Positions 17,481-26,219 of a stretch of 64,000 bases of DNA are shown piece by piece. The stretch covers positions 1-64,000 of the forward strand of contig NZ_JAUQSY010000010.1 of NCBI RefSeq assembly GCF_030580865.1, written 5' to 3'. Position 1 is the stretch's first letter. Each line of letters starts with the position of its first letter. The position numbers and the translations under genes are program-made. The notes below the pieces were generated by a model. It had not been told where the DNA came from and ran no database searches. It saw only the letters and a program-made list of their open reading frames with translations. This DNA is from Hymenobacter aranciens. Lineage in GTDB: Bacteria; Bacteroidota; Bacteroidia; Cytophagales; Hymenobacteraceae.

Positions 17481-18653
17481 CAATACGCTGCCTACGGTAT
17501 TCATTTTCAATTCGGTTTCGCGCCACTCGCGGCTGGGGTCCGAGTCGGTGGTGAGGCCGGCGCCGGCGTAGAGCACGGCCTCGGTGGGGCGCAGCTGCAG
17601 GCAGCGCAGGTTCACGAAGAGGCGCGAGACGCCGGGCGCTTCTACGTTCACGGGGCCCAGAAAGCCGCTGTAGTAGGCGCGGTCGTAGCCCTCGTGGCGG
17701 CGCAGAAACTCCAGTGCCGGCACTTTGGGCATGCCGCCCACGGCCGAGGTGGGGTGCAGCAGGCGCAGCATGTCGGTGCCCAGGTTGGGGAAGGGCACTT
17801 CGCGCAGGTTCACCTCAAAATCGGTGCGCAGGTGCAGCAGCTGGCCCGCCACGGCGGTGCGCGGGCCGGTTTCGTGGTACTCGCGCAGCCGCAATTGCTT
17901 GAAGGCGCTGACGATGTAGCGCGCCACCAGCGCCTGCTCTTCGATTTCCTTTTGCCGCCAGGTGGCCGTGAGCGGCGTTACCTCGGCCGTGAGCGGCTGC
18001 GTACCCGCCAGGGCCATGGTGCAGAAACGACCGTCGGCCGTCACCTCGGCCAGCACTTCGGGCGTGGCCCCCAGCCAGGTGCCCGCGCCCGGCACGCTCA
18101 CCAGCGACACGAAGGCTGATGGATGCTGACGGCTCAATTCATCAAAAGCCGCCAGCGCGTCAAAATCTGCCGGCAGGGGCCAGCGGGCCGCCCGCGAGGC
18201 CACTACCTTCTGCACCGCTCCGCTCTGAATTGCCGCCACGCCCGCCGTTACCAGTGCCTCAAACTCGGCCTGGGTGGCCGTGCCGGGCACGGGCTGCGTG
18301 CTTTGGTGCCAGGGTAGGGGAGTAGCCGGGGCAGCGGGTGCTGCTGCCAACTCCGCAGCCAACTCGGGCAGCAGGCGCAGCGGCTGCGCGGGTTGCGTTA
18401 GGTCAAATACCGCATCAGCGGGCAGAAACAGCACCGGGTTGTGGTCCGAGTCGCGGAAGGGGAAGAAGGCGAAGCCCGCCGGGGCATCCGGCTCCAGCGC
18501 CGGGGGTAGGCCGGTGTAGGCGGCTTCCAGCGAGCGGCTTACGAGCAAGTGCGGCGCTTGCCCGGCCGTGCGCCACAGTGCCAGCGGGCGGCCGCTGTGC
18601 AGGGCCCAGGCGCAAAGCCGGCGGGCAGCGGCTGACAGTTCAGATATTGTCAT
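17472..18653 (-). CDS. menF: Isochorismate synthase (MenF)
   Basis: A 393-residue chorismate-utilising enzyme. Visible motifs are the base Lys in VQKVVASRA, GTWLGATPEVL, the glutamate-bearing EIEEQALVARYI, LHPTSAVGGMPK and YAGAGLTTDSDPSREW. It isomerises chorismate to isochorismate and commits it to menaquinone. The men context favours MenF over a salicylate or siderophore enzyme. It starts 19 bases after the upstream thioesterase gene, so the two are probably cotranscribed. The last residues and stop lie in a palindromic element. Confidence 0.92.
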   Translation of the reverse strand: MTISELSAAARRLCAWALHSGRPLALWRTAGQAPHLLVSRSLEAAYTGLPPALEPDAPAGFAFFPFRDSDHNPVLFLPADAVFDLTQPAQPLRLLPELAAELAAAPAAPATPLPWHQSTQPVPGTATQAEFEALVTAGVAAIQSGAVQKVVASRAARWPLPADFDALAAFDELSRQHPSAFVSLVSVPGAGTWLGATPEVLAEVTADGRFCTMALAGTQPLTAEVTPLTATWRQKEIEEQALVARYIVSAFKQLRLREYHETGPRTAVAGQLLHLRTDFEVNLREVPFPNLGTDMLRLLHPTSAVGGMPKVPALEFLRRHEGYDRAYYSGFLGPVNVEAPGVSRLFVNLRCLQLRPTEAVLYAGAGLTTDSDPSREWRETELKMNTVGSVLSQ

Positions 18654-18672
18654 TCAGGAGTCTTAAGCCGCC

Positions 18673-19086
18673 TTATTTAAGGTCAATCACCGCCATCGTG
18701 ATGCGGCTGATGCACAGCAGCGCGCCGGTTTCTTCGTGAGTAATGCGGATTTCCCACACCTGCGTGCTGCGGCCCACGTGCAATGGCGTGGCCCGGCCGC
18801 GCACCCAGCCATCGCGCACGCCTTTGAGGTGGTTGGCATTGATTTCCAGGCCCACGCAGGCCTGCTTCGTGGGGTCGATACGGGTAGCGGCGCCGATGCT
18901 GCCCAGGGTTTCGGCCAGAGCTACGGAGGCGCCGCCGTGCAGCAGGCCCATCGGCTGGTGGGTGCGGCCGTCCACGGGCATGCGGGCTTCGAGGTAGTCG
19001 TCGGTGAAAGCCACCAGCTCTATGCCGAGGGCGTCGGCCAGCGTGGGGCGCTTGCTTACCCAGGCTTTGATATCGTCGAGGGTCAT
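18673..19086 (-). CDS. Hotdog-fold thioesterase, likely DHNA-CoA thioesterase
   Basis: A 137-residue PaaI/YdiI-type hotdog thioesterase. The motif HQPMGLLHGGASVALAETLGSIGA contains the conserved HGG and catalytic Glu positions. Family members in this context hydrolyse 1,4-dihydroxy-2-naphthoyl-CoA, the step after MenB, and being first in the men gene string supports that role. Other acyl-CoA substrates are possible. The start ATG at 19086 faces the divergent histidine phosphatase gene. Confidence 0.85.
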   Translation of the reverse strand: MTLDDIKAWVSKRPTLADALGIELVAFTDDYLEARMPVDGRTHQPMGLLHGGASVALAETLGSIGAATRIDPTKQACVGLEINANHLKGVRDGWVRGRATPLHVGRSTQVWEIRITHEETGALLCISRITMAVIDLK

Positions 19087-19226
19087 TTAAGTAGTGATTA
19101 GTTGTTGGTTGTCAGTTGTCAGACTGAGCAATGGCGAAAATTTGCCGGAACAAATTTTCCTCACGCAACGAACAACGGGTAATTGACAGCCAACTTTGGA
19201 AATCGTTTCGCAAAACTACCGCAAAA

Positions 19227-19850
19227 GTGAGCGCCCGGACCATCTTCTTCCTTCGCCACGGCCAGACCGATTTCAACGTGCGCGGCATCGTGCAGGGCAG
19301 CGGCGTCGATTCGAGCCTCAACGACACGGGCCGCCGCCAGGCCGAGCAGTTTTTTACCGTCTACGGCCACGTGGCTTTCGATAAGGTGTACACCTCTATG
19401 CTGCGCCGAACCCACGAATCGGTGCGCCGCTTCCTGGAACTGGGGCTGCCGCACGAGTCGCACGCCGGCCTCAACGAAATCAGCTGGGGCGTGCGCGAGG
19501 GCACCCGCATTACGCTGGAGGAAGACGCCGAATACCGCCACGTACTGGGCCAGTGGGCGGCCGGCAATACGGCTGCCCGCCTCGAAGGCGGCGAGAGCCC
19601 CGACGAGGTAGCTGCCCGGCAGCGGCCCTTTATTGAATTGCTGAAAAGCCGGAGCGACGAGCAAACCGTGCTCGTTTGCATGCACGGCCGCGCCCTGCGT
19701 GTGATGCTGTGCCAGCTGCTGGGCTACCCCTTAAGCTGCATGGATGGCTTTGAGCACAGTAACTTGTGTTTGTACAAGCTGGAGTTCACGGGCTCCATGT
19801 TCACCATTCGCAACTTTCTGGACGTATCGCATCTGCAAGTGGCGGGCTGA
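19227..19850 (+). CDS. Histidine phosphatase family protein
   Basis: A phosphoglycerate-mutase-like enzyme. The phosphate-accepting motif FFLRHGQTDFN is at the N-terminus, and the second catalytic His is in VLVCMHGRALRVML. I chose the GTG at 19227 (207 residues) because the family normally starts a few residues before the LRHG motif. Also, a near-consensus -7 element (CAACTTTG, 19191-19198) lies between it and the alternative ATG at 19131, and the 5' extension is AT-rich and looks non-coding. The substrate is not predictable; phosphoserine, sugar phosphate and alpha-ribazole phosphatases all look like this. Confidence 0.82.
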   Translation: MSARTIFFLRHGQTDFNVRGIVQGSGVDSSLNDTGRRQAEQFFTVYGHVAFDKVYTSMLRRTHESVRRFLELGLPHESHAGLNEISWGVREGTRITLEEDAEYRHVLGQWAAGNTAARLEGGESPDEVAARQRPFIELLKSRSDEQTVLVCMHGRALRVMLCQLLGYPLSCMDGFEHSNLCLYKLEFTGSMFTIRNFLDVSHLQVAG

Positions 19851-19889
19851 ATTAAGCGTCCCGGCCGCAGAAATGTGCGCGGCGGGGAA

Positions 19890-19919
19890 TTGTCTGCCCA
19901 AATTTTAAGGCTAATTTTG
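19890..19919 (+). promoter_or_regulatory. Promoter TTG-N19-TAATTTTG of the E2 gene
   Basis: TTG at 19890-19892 and TAATTTTG at 19912-19919, spaced by 19 bases, are the closest match in the window to the Bacteroidota consensus. The E2 start codon is 41 bases downstream. Confidence 0.75.
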
Positions 19920-19959
19920 GCCCAATTTAAATTACTCTTCCTAGCGCGACCTAATTCCC

Positions 19960-21684
19960 ATGGCCGAAATCATAAAAATGCCCAAGATGAGCGACACGAT
20001 GACCGAGGGGGTTATCGCGGCCTGGCTCAAAAAGGTGGGCGACAAAGTGAAATCCGGCGACATTCTGGCCGAAGTCGAGACCGATAAAGCCACGATGGAG
20101 CTCGAAAACTACGAGGACGGCACCCTGCTCCACATCGGCCCCAAAGAAGGCGAAGCCGTGCCCGTAGACGGCGTGCTGGCCATCGTGGGCCAGGAAGGCG
20201 AAGACATTTCGGCCCTGCTGAACGGCAGCGGCGCCGCTCCGGCGGCCCCCGCCGCAGCGCCTGCTGCCGAAGCCCCGAAAGTGGAAGCACCCGCCGCTCC
20301 CAAAGCCGAAGCCCCCGCCGCCGAAGCGCCCAAAGAAGCTGCGCCGGCTCCGGCCGCTGCTCCCGCCGCCCCGGCGGCGCCTGCCAATGGCAAGAAAGCC
20401 ACCGTGGTACGCATGCCCAAGATGAGCGACACGATGACCGAGGGCACCATCGCCGCCTGGCTGAAAAAGGTGGGCGACAAAGTGAAATCGGGCGACATTC
20501 TGGCCGAAGTCGAAACCGATAAGGCCACGATGGAGCTGGAAAACTACGAAGACGGCACCCTGCTCTACACCGGCCCCAAGGAAGGTGAAGCCGTGGCCGT
20601 GGACGGCATCCTGGCCATCATCGGCGAGGAAGGCGCTGATGTGCAGGCCCTGCTCGGCGGTGGTGGCGCGGCTCCGGCAGCCGCCCCGGCCGCTGCGTCG
20701 CAAGGCGAGGCCGCTCCGGCCGCGCAGGCTGCTCCCGCCGCTGCCGAGGCACCGGCTACGGCCGCCCCCGGGGGCCGCATCCTGGCCTCGCCGCTGGCCA
20801 AGAGCATTGCCAAGGAAAAAGGCATCGACCTAGCCCAGGTGAAGGGCAGCGGCGACAACGGCCGCATCGTGCAGCGCGACGTGGCCGACTTCAAAGCCGG
20901 TGCCGCGCCCGCGCCGCAAGCCGCCCCGGCCCATGCTGCTCCGGCTGCCGAGGCTCCCAAAGCGGCCGCGCCGTCGGCTGCTCCGGCACCGGCGTCGGCC
21001 GAAGGCACCTACACCGACACACCCGTGTCGCAGATGCGCAAGGTAATTGCCAAGCGCCTGTCGGAAAGCTTGTTTACGGCTCCGCATTTCTATCTCACGA
21101 TGGAAATCAACATGGACCGCGCGATGGATGCCCGCGTGAAGCTCAACGAGCTGTCGCCGGTGAAGCTGTCGTTTAACGATATGGTGGTGAAGGCTTCGGC
21201 CGTGGCCCTGCGCCAGCACCCGGTGGTGAATTCCTCGTGGCTCGGCGACCGGATTCGGCAGAACAAGGTCATCAACATCGGCGTGGCCGTGGCCGTGGAC
21301 GAAGGGCTGCTGGTGCCGGTTATCCGCACGGCTGACCAGAAAGGTCTGGCCCAAATCGCCACCGAAGTGAAAGAGCTGGCTGGCAAAGCCAAAAGCAAGA
21401 AGCTGCAGCCCGCCGAGTGGGAGGGTAGCACCTTCACCATCAGCAATCTGGGTATGTTCGGCATCGAGGAATTCACGGCCATCATCAATCCGCCGGATGC
21501 CTGCATCCTGGCCGTGGGCGGTATCAAGCAGACGCCCATCGTGAAGGACGGCCAAATCGTCATCGGCAACGTGATGAAGGTGACGTTGAGCTGTGACCAC
21601 CGCGTGGTGGACGGCGCTACCGGTGCCGCCTTCCTGCAAACGCTCAAGGGCCTGCTCGAAGACCCGATGCGGATGCTCATCTGA
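19960..21684 (+). CDS. pdhC: Pyruvate dehydrogenase complex E2 (dihydrolipoyl acetyltransferase)
   Basis: A 574-residue E2 protein with two lipoyl domains. The lipoylated Lys residues are K43 and K188, both in ETDKATME, and the repeats are nearly identical. Ala/Pro/Glu-rich linkers separate them from an E3/E1-binding domain (about 265-305, ASPLAKSIAKEKGIDL) and from the catalytic domain, with H547 and D551 in SCDHRVVDGA. It moves acetyl groups to CoA in the pyruvate dehydrogenase complex. A 2-oxoacid specificity other than pyruvate cannot be excluded, but the two-lipoyl layout fits PDH. E1 and E3 genes are not in the window. Confidence 0.93.
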   Translation: MAEIIKMPKMSDTMTEGVIAAWLKKVGDKVKSGDILAEVETDKATMELENYEDGTLLHIGPKEGEAVPVDGVLAIVGQEGEDISALLNGSGAAPAAPAAAPAAEAPKVEAPAAPKAEAPAAEAPKEAAPAPAAAPAAPAAPANGKKATVVRMPKMSDTMTEGTIAAWLKKVGDKVKSGDILAEVETDKATMELENYEDGTLLYTGPKEGEAVAVDGILAIIGEEGADVQALLGGGGAAPAAAPAAASQGEAAPAAQAAPAAAEAPATAAPGGRILASPLAKSIAKEKGIDLAQVKGSGDNGRIVQRDVADFKAGAAPAPQAAPAHAAPAAEAPKAAAPSAAPAPASAEGTYTDTPVSQMRKVIAKRLSESLFTAPHFYLTMEINMDRAMDARVKLNELSPVKLSFNDMVVKASAVALRQHPVVNSSWLGDRIRQNKVINIGVAVAVDEGLLVPVIRTADQKGLAQIATEVKELAGKAKSKKLQPAEWEGSTFTISNLGMFGIEEFTAIINPPDACILAVGGIKQTPIVKDGQIVIGNVMKVTLSCDHRVVDGATGAAFLQTLKGLLEDPMRMLI

Positions 21685-21706
21685 GGCTGATAACCCGCTA
21701 TATGCG

Positions 21707-21739
21707 CAAAAAAGCCAGCCCTCACCGGCTGGCTTTTTT
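21707..21739 (+). terminator. Terminator after the E2 gene
   Basis: AAAAAAGCCAGCC pairs with GGCTGGCTTTTTT; it ends just before the next start codon. Confidence 0.9.
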
Positions 21740-21749
21740 GCGTTATCCC

Positions 21750-22817
21750 ATGAATCCATCCTCCAAACCTGCCATCAGCGAAGCCGCCAGCGTTTTCCTC
21801 GATGCGTTTCGCATTGTGGCGGCCCTGACGGTGGTGCTGGCCCACGCCGGCAGCCGCTGGCTGACTGCTTACCCCGGCGTGCTGACGCAGCTGAGCCGAC
21901 TGTCGCACGTGGCCGTAGTGGTGTTTTTCGTGATTTCGGGCTACGTTATTGCCTTCAGTAGTGCGGGGCGGGGGCCTCGCCAGTTTGCTATTGCCCGGCT
22001 GAGCCGGCTGTACGCGGTGCTGCTGCCAGCTCTGCTGCTGATGGCGCTGATTGAGTTCAGCGTGCGGCAGACCGATGCTGCGCTGGCCGCGCCTTACATA
22101 CGCGGCGCATCGATACCGCGCTACGTATTGTGCTTGCTGTTTTCCAATGAAATAGGTTGGTGGTCGGCGGCTCCACCCATCAACACGCCGCTGTGGTCGC
22201 TGAGCTTCGAGTTCTGGTTTTACGTGCTCTTTGGTAGCTGGCATTACGGGCGCGGCGGCTGGCGCCGGGCGGGGCTAGTAGGACTGGCAGGCCTGGTGGC
22301 AGGTCCCAAAATCCTGCTGCTGCTGCCGGTCTGGCTATTTGGCGTGGCGGCGTACCGCTGGCCAAAACCAGCGTGGCTGGCTGGCCGGGAATGGGCAGTG
22401 GTGCTGGCCTTATTGGGACTGACGGCGCTGGCCGTCGCCTATGTGCCGCGCGGGCCGCTGGACCTGGGCGAGGCCCCGTTATTCCTGGCCGGGCAGTTTC
22501 TGACTGATTGGGTAGTTGGACTGCTGTTTGCCCTGGCTGTTTGGAGCTTGCCTGCGAGTGGGCAGCCTGGGCGAAGCCCCTGGCGAACGGCCCTGCGTAC
22601 CGTCGCCGACTTGTCATTTCCGCTCTACGTACTGCATTTCCCACTGCTGATGCTGTGGCTGACGGTTTTTGGCCGGCAAGCCGATGGCCTTGCGCAACTG
22701 GCGTTGGCCGTGACGGTTATCACGCTGCTGGCCGCCGGGCTGGGGCAAGGGCTGGAACGCCAGCGCGGCTGGTGGGTGCGCCTAATTGACCGCTGGCTGC
22801 CGGACCGCCGCCGGTAG
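21750..22817 (+). CDS. Acyltransferase 3 family membrane protein (OafA/YrhL-like)
   Basis: A 355-residue integral membrane protein with about ten hydrophobic segments. The N-terminal DAFRIVAALTVVLAHAG, with the conserved RxxA and His, and VVVFFVISGYVIAF are typical of acyltransferase 3. WSLSFEFWFYVLFG is the mid-protein motif. Relatives add O-acetyl or other acyl groups to surface polysaccharides or lipids. I chose the ATG at 21750, just after the terminator of the previous gene; the upstream in-frame codons run through that hairpin. Confidence 0.87.
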   Translation: MNPSSKPAISEAASVFLDAFRIVAALTVVLAHAGSRWLTAYPGVLTQLSRLSHVAVVVFFVISGYVIAFSSAGRGPRQFAIARLSRLYAVLLPALLLMALIEFSVRQTDAALAAPYIRGASIPRYVLCLLFSNEIGWWSAAPPINTPLWSLSFEFWFYVLFGSWHYGRGGWRRAGLVGLAGLVAGPKILLLLPVWLFGVAAYRWPKPAWLAGREWAVVLALLGLTALAVAYVPRGPLDLGEAPLFLAGQFLTDWVVGLLFALAVWSLPASGQPGRSPWRTALRTVADLSFPLYVLHFPLLMLWLTVFGRQADGLAQLALAVTVITLLAAGLGQGLERQRGWWVRLIDRWLPDRRR

Positions 22818-22829
22818 GAGAGGGCGTCG

Positions 22830-22837
22830 TACTTTTG
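22830..22837 (+). promoter_or_regulatory. -7 element TACTTTTG of hslV
   Basis: A perfect TAnnTTTG seven bases before the hslV start codon. It implies a very short or absent 5' leader. Confidence 0.55.
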
Positions 22838-22844
22838 TGCTTCT

Positions 22845-23387
22845 ATGCAAGCAAAAATTCGCTCCACTACCGTCCTCGGCATCCGCCACAACGGCGAAAT
22901 TGCCCTCGGGGCCGACGGGCAGGCCACGATGGATAAACACGTCGCCAAGAGCAACGTGCGCAAAATCCGCAAGCTTAACGATGGCAAAGTCGTGACCGGT
23001 TTCGCCGGCTCCACGGCCGATGCCTTTATGCTGCTCGACCGCTTCGAGGAGAAGCTCGGCGCTTACGGCCAGAACCTGAAGCGCGCCGCCATCGAGCTAG
23101 CCAAGGACTGGCGCAAAGACCAATACCTGCGCAAGCTGGAAGCCATGATGGTGGTCTGCGACAAGGACGAGCTGCTCATCCTCAGCGGCACCGGCGACGT
23201 ATTGGAGCCGGACTCTGACGTGGCGGCCATCGGCAGCGGGGCGATGTATGCCCAGGCCGCCGCCCTAGCCCTCAAGAAGCACGCGCCGCACCTCACCGCC
23301 CGCCAGATGGTGGAGGAAGGGCTGCACATTGCGGCCGATATTTGTATTTATACCAATCATAATCTGATGGTTGAGCAACCTTCTTAG
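22845..23387 (+). CDS. hslV: HslV, peptidase subunit of the HslUV protease
   Basis: A 180-residue proteasome-beta-like protease. The active-site threonine follows a short propeptide: MQAKIRS then TTVLGIRHNG, with the conserved GADGQATM motif. KVVTGFAGSTADAF and DVAAIGSGAMYA are further family blocks. The ATPase partner HslU is not adjacent, unlike in many proteobacteria, and must be encoded elsewhere. The chain is full length. The spacer after it holds a degenerate inverted repeat. Confidence 0.95.
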   Translation: MQAKIRSTTVLGIRHNGEIALGADGQATMDKHVAKSNVRKIRKLNDGKVVTGFAGSTADAFMLLDRFEEKLGAYGQNLKRAAIELAKDWRKDQYLRKLEAMMVVCDKDELLILSGTGDVLEPDSDVAAIGSGAMYAQAAALALKKHAPHLTARQMVEEGLHIAADICIYTNHNLMVEQPS

Positions 23388-23512
23388 TGCTTGGTGCTTA
23401 GTGCCGGGTGCTTAGTGCATCTGGTATTAAGCCGCTAGCACGCAGAAATTTTTGTTACATCTCGCTGGGCTTTGCTGCGTACCAAGCACCAAGCATCAAG
23501 CATCAAGCACCA
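23386..23512. repeat. Degenerate inverted repeat with CAAGCAC/GTGCTTG words
   Basis: About 23386-23418 contains GTGCTTGGTGCTTAGTGC-like words, and 23480-23512 contains the opposite CCAAGCACCAAGCATCAAGC words. The arms are imperfectly complementary, with a loop of about 60 bases. It lies between hslV and the next gene. I find no other copy in the window. Confidence 0.7.
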
Positions 23513-23516
23513 ATCC

Positions 23517-24488
23517 ATGCAAATCACCAACTTCCTCAAGCACCATTACCGCCACTTCAACGCCGCCGCCCTCATCGACGCGGCCGAAGGCTACAACAAG
23601 CACCTCGCCGACGGCGGCAAAATGATGATTACCCTGGCCGGAGCCATGAGCACGGCCGAAATGGGTATTCAATTGGCCGAGCTGATTCGTCAGGACAAGG
23701 TGCAGATTATCAGCTGTACCGGCGCCAACCTGGAGGAGGACATCTTCAACCTCGTGGCGCACGATTTCTACGAGCGGGTGCCTAACTACCGCGACCTGAC
23801 GCCCGCCGACGAGCAGGCCCTGCTGGAGCGCCACATGAACCGGGTGACCGACACCTGCATCCCCGAGCACGAGGCCATGCGCCGCCTCGAGCACTCGGTG
23901 CTAAAATTCTGGGAGAAGGCCGACAAGGCGGGCGAGCAGTACTTCCCCCACGAGTTTTTCTACCAGATTCTGAAGTCGGGCGAGCTGGAGCAGTACTACC
24001 AGATTGACCCTAAGGACTCGTGGATGCTGGCGGCAGCCGAGAAAAACCTGCCCATCATCTGCCCCGGCTGGGAGGATTCGACGCTGGGGAACATCTTCGC
24101 TGGGCACGTTATTTCGGGCGATATCAAGAATGTGCACACCGTGCGCACGGGCATCGAGTACATGATTTTCCTGGCCGAGTGGTACACCAAAACCGCTACC
24201 GACGAAAGCACCATCGGCTTCTTCCAGATTGGCGGCGGCATTGCCGGCGACTTCCCCATCTGCGTGGTGCCCATGCTGCACCAGGACCTGGGCCGCACCG
24301 GCGTACCGCTGTGGGGCTACTTCTGCCAGATTTCGGACTCGACCACGTCGTACGGCTCGTACTCGGGCGCAGTGCCAAACGAGAAAATCACCTGGGGTAA
24401 GCTGGGCGAGAACACGCCGAAGTTCATCATCGAGAGCGATGCGACGATTGTGGCCCCGCTGATTTTTGCGATGGTGCTGGGGCAGTAA
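23517..24488 (+). CDS. Deoxyhypusine synthase family protein
   Basis: A 323-residue NAD-dependent enzyme of the deoxyhypusine/homospermidine synthase group. The segment SGAVPNEKITWGKLGE aligns with the catalytic-lysine region of eukaryotic DHS, placing the active Lys at K295. Other blocks are ITLAGAMSTAEMG, LEEDIFNLVAHD, ICPGWEDSTLGN and FFQIGGGIAGDFP. Bacteria lack eIF5A, the classical DHS substrate, so this probably transfers an aminobutyl group from spermidine to another acceptor, for example in polyamine metabolism. That is inference. I took the ATG at 23517, which gives the usual MQITNFLKHHY start. Confidence 0.88.
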   Translation: MQITNFLKHHYRHFNAAALIDAAEGYNKHLADGGKMMITLAGAMSTAEMGIQLAELIRQDKVQIISCTGANLEEDIFNLVAHDFYERVPNYRDLTPADEQALLERHMNRVTDTCIPEHEAMRRLEHSVLKFWEKADKAGEQYFPHEFFYQILKSGELEQYYQIDPKDSWMLAAAEKNLPIICPGWEDSTLGNIFAGHVISGDIKNVHTVRTGIEYMIFLAEWYTKTATDESTIGFFQIGGGIAGDFPICVVPMLHQDLGRTGVPLWGYFCQISDSTTSYGSYSGAVPNEKITWGKLGENTPKFIIESDATIVAPLIFAMVLGQ

Positions 24489-24546
24489 TTCGTCGTTTGC
24501 CGGTCCGACGTCCTAAGCGTTCGACCAGTGAGAAGACCATAAATGT

Positions 24547-24584
24547 AAAAAGCCCGCCGCTGAATTCAGCGGCGGGCTTTTCTT
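24547..24584. terminator. Bidirectional terminator
   Basis: AAAAAGCCCGCCGCTGAA pairs with TTCAGCGGCGGGCTTTT. It serves the enzyme gene on the plus strand and possibly the small minus-strand gene. Confidence 0.9.
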
Positions 24585-24603
24585 TGGTCCCGGGCCAGCG
24601 CAT

Positions 24604-24813
24604 TCAACGCGACCGCTCGTTGGGCTGGCGGCTAGGTGGCGGGGAACCGTGCGAAGCGGAAGCAGGAATGTCGGCCGCTGCTGACCTGGCAGATGAATGT
24701 TCGGACGATAGGCTACGGGCCCGCACCAGGCGCTGAAAGTCGTCTTCGGTAAAGTCTTGAGAGGAATGCAGGGAATCACTCAGGGCCAGCTGGCCGAACA
24801 GATAGAGCATCAT
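24604..24813 (-). CDS. Small hypothetical protein
   Basis: A 69-residue frame, MMLYLFGQLAL at the start, an acidic middle (QDFTEDDFQRLVRAR), and a Ser/Ala/Pro-rich end. No family is recognised. Its stop is 20 bases before a strong terminator, which supports expression, but the coding signal is weak and no promoter match is seen. Confidence 0.4.
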   Translation of the reverse strand: MMLYLFGQLALSDSLHSSQDFTEDDFQRLVRARSLSSEHSSARSAAADIPASASHGSPPPSRQPNERSR

Positions 24814-24931
24814 AGAAAGGGGGCTTTAGGGGTGCGACACCAGCATAGACGCAACTGGCAGCATTTTGCCGTACGCGGTAACGAAAGAATAATGTTTCGT
24901 TTGCGCCCACACCTGTTCAAACCAGAAGACG

Positions 24932-24967
24932 AAAAAAGCCTGACGCTGCCAGGAGCGCCAGGCTTTT
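24932..24967 (-). terminator. Terminator of the PH-domain gene
   Basis: AAAAGCCTGACGCT pairs with AGCGCCAGGCTTTT, with a longer A run on the left that reads as T on the minus strand. Confidence 0.8.
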
Positions 24968-25014
24968 GAAGACGTTAGAGCCAGCACTGACTCCGAAACG
25001 TTATCGGTGGTGGC

Positions 25015-25395
25015 CTAGCCTAATACATGCTGGGCCAGCACTTTTTGCACGTCGTAGATATTAACCTGCTTGGTGAATTTGCGGGTGATGCTGGGTGCCA
25101 CTTCGCTTGATACCCAGATTTTCAATTCGGCGTCGAGGTCCAGATGGCCAGCGGTTTCGATGGCGAAGCGGGAAATGCTTTTGTATGCTATCGAAAGGTA
25201 CTCGACTTTTTTGCCGGTGATGCCCTGTTTATCAACTAGAATTAGGCGCTTGTTGGTGAAAATAAAAACGTCACGCATCAGCTTGAAGCCGATTTCAATG
25301 CTTTCGCCGTTGGCCAGCAGCAGGCCGTATTCAGTTTGCAGGTCGGCAGGTTGAGCGACGCTGGCGTTATCCAGCAGGGCGGAGAAAAATCCCAT
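25015..25395 (-). CDS. PH-domain-containing protein
   Basis: A 126-residue cytosolic protein. The sequence pattern (LANGESIEIGFKLMRDVFIFTNKRLILVD, then LSIAYKSISRFAIET and LKIWVS) is that of the bacterial pleckstrin-homology domain group. These domains are common in Bacteroidota and Firmicutes as single small proteins of unknown partner. The beta-strand, turn, K-R-L pattern and the C-terminal helix (VNIYDVQKVLAQHVL) are complete. It stands alone between two terminators or spacers. Confidence 0.85.
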   Translation of the reverse strand: MGFFSALLDNASVAQPADLQTEYGLLLANGESIEIGFKLMRDVFIFTNKRLILVDKQGITGKKVEYLSIAYKSISRFAIETAGHLDLDAELKIWVSSEVAPSITRKFTKQVNIYDVQKVLAQHVLG

Positions 25396-25537
25396 GAAAA
25401 AACGTTGGTTAAGAATGAACGTGTAAGTATAGCGCCTAAATCAGGAACGGGATGTTGGGCAGAGGGCTGTTGCTTTCCAACCTTCGCTACCCCAGCCCGT
25501 AAAGCGCCCCCACATCCTCTCTCAACCCCGAAACATC

Positions 25538-26140
25538 ATGAAAAACATCATTCTTCCACTGCTGGCCGCCGCCACTTTCGCTTTCGCCAGCTGCAACGAC
25601 CTCAAGAAACCCGAGGACAAGGACCAGCCCCAGGAAGCTACCGCCGACACGGCCGTGGTGTACCGCGACGGCCGCTCGGCCGGCGCGACCGCCGACAACG
25701 CCTTCGTGCTGACCCGCGAGCGGCTGGCCGACGTGAAGCTGCCCGAAATCAAAACCTCCGGCATCACGGTGCAGAGCGACAGCTCGTATCAGGTGTATTC
25801 GGTAGATGAAAGCATCCTCTTCGACACCGATAAGGCTACCATCAAGCCCAGCGCGGCGGCGGCCATCCAGGAAATTGCGGGCTCCGTCAACCAGCGCTTT
25901 GCCGGGCACGACGTGCGCGTGATGGGCTTTGCCGACGCCCGCGGCGATGCCGCTTACAACTACGACCTGGCCAAGCAGCGCGCCGAGGCCGTGAAAACCT
26001 ACCTCATCGAAACTGGTAAGATGCCGGCCGATAAGCTCAGCACCGAAAGCTTCGGCGAGCAGCAGCCCGCCGCCACCAACGCCACGGCCGAGGGGCGCAA
26101 GGAGAACCGCCGCGTCGAAATTGCGGTGCGCGTGAAGTAG
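25538..26140 (+). CDS. OmpA-family lipoprotein
   Basis: A 200-residue protein with a lipoprotein-like signal (Cys at residue 19) and an acidic linker. The C-terminal OmpA-type peptidoglycan-binding domain starts near residue 85, with ILFDTDKATIKPSA, VMGFADARGDAAYNYDLAKQRAEAV and ENRRVEIAV. It probably tethers the outer membrane to peptidoglycan. It is not a barrel OmpA, since no strands precede the domain. A terminator follows. Confidence 0.9.
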   Translation: MKNIILPLLAAATFAFASCNDLKKPEDKDQPQEATADTAVVYRDGRSAGATADNAFVLTRERLADVKLPEIKTSGITVQSDSSYQVYSVDESILFDTDKATIKPSAAAAIQEIAGSVNQRFAGHDVRVMGFADARGDAAYNYDLAKQRAEAVKTYLIETGKMPADKLSTESFGEQQPAATNATAEGRKENRRVEIAVRVK

Positions 26141-26161
26141 CTGCCCCGCTGCCAGCGCCAC

Positions 26162-26200
26162 AAAAAAGCCCCGATACTTGCTGAGTATCGGGGCTTTTTA
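26162..26200. terminator. Bidirectional terminator
   Basis: AAAAAAGCCCCGATACT pairs with AGTATCGGGGCTTTTT between two convergent genes. Confidence 0.92.
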
Positions 26201-26219
26201 CGTTATCGAAGCAGGTTAA

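Noticed and set aside
19131..19226. ATG start for the histidine phosphatase giving 32 more residues
   Set aside because: The segment is AT-rich with no conserved pattern, and a promoter-like CAACTTTG lies inside it. The choice of GTG at 19227 remains a judgement.
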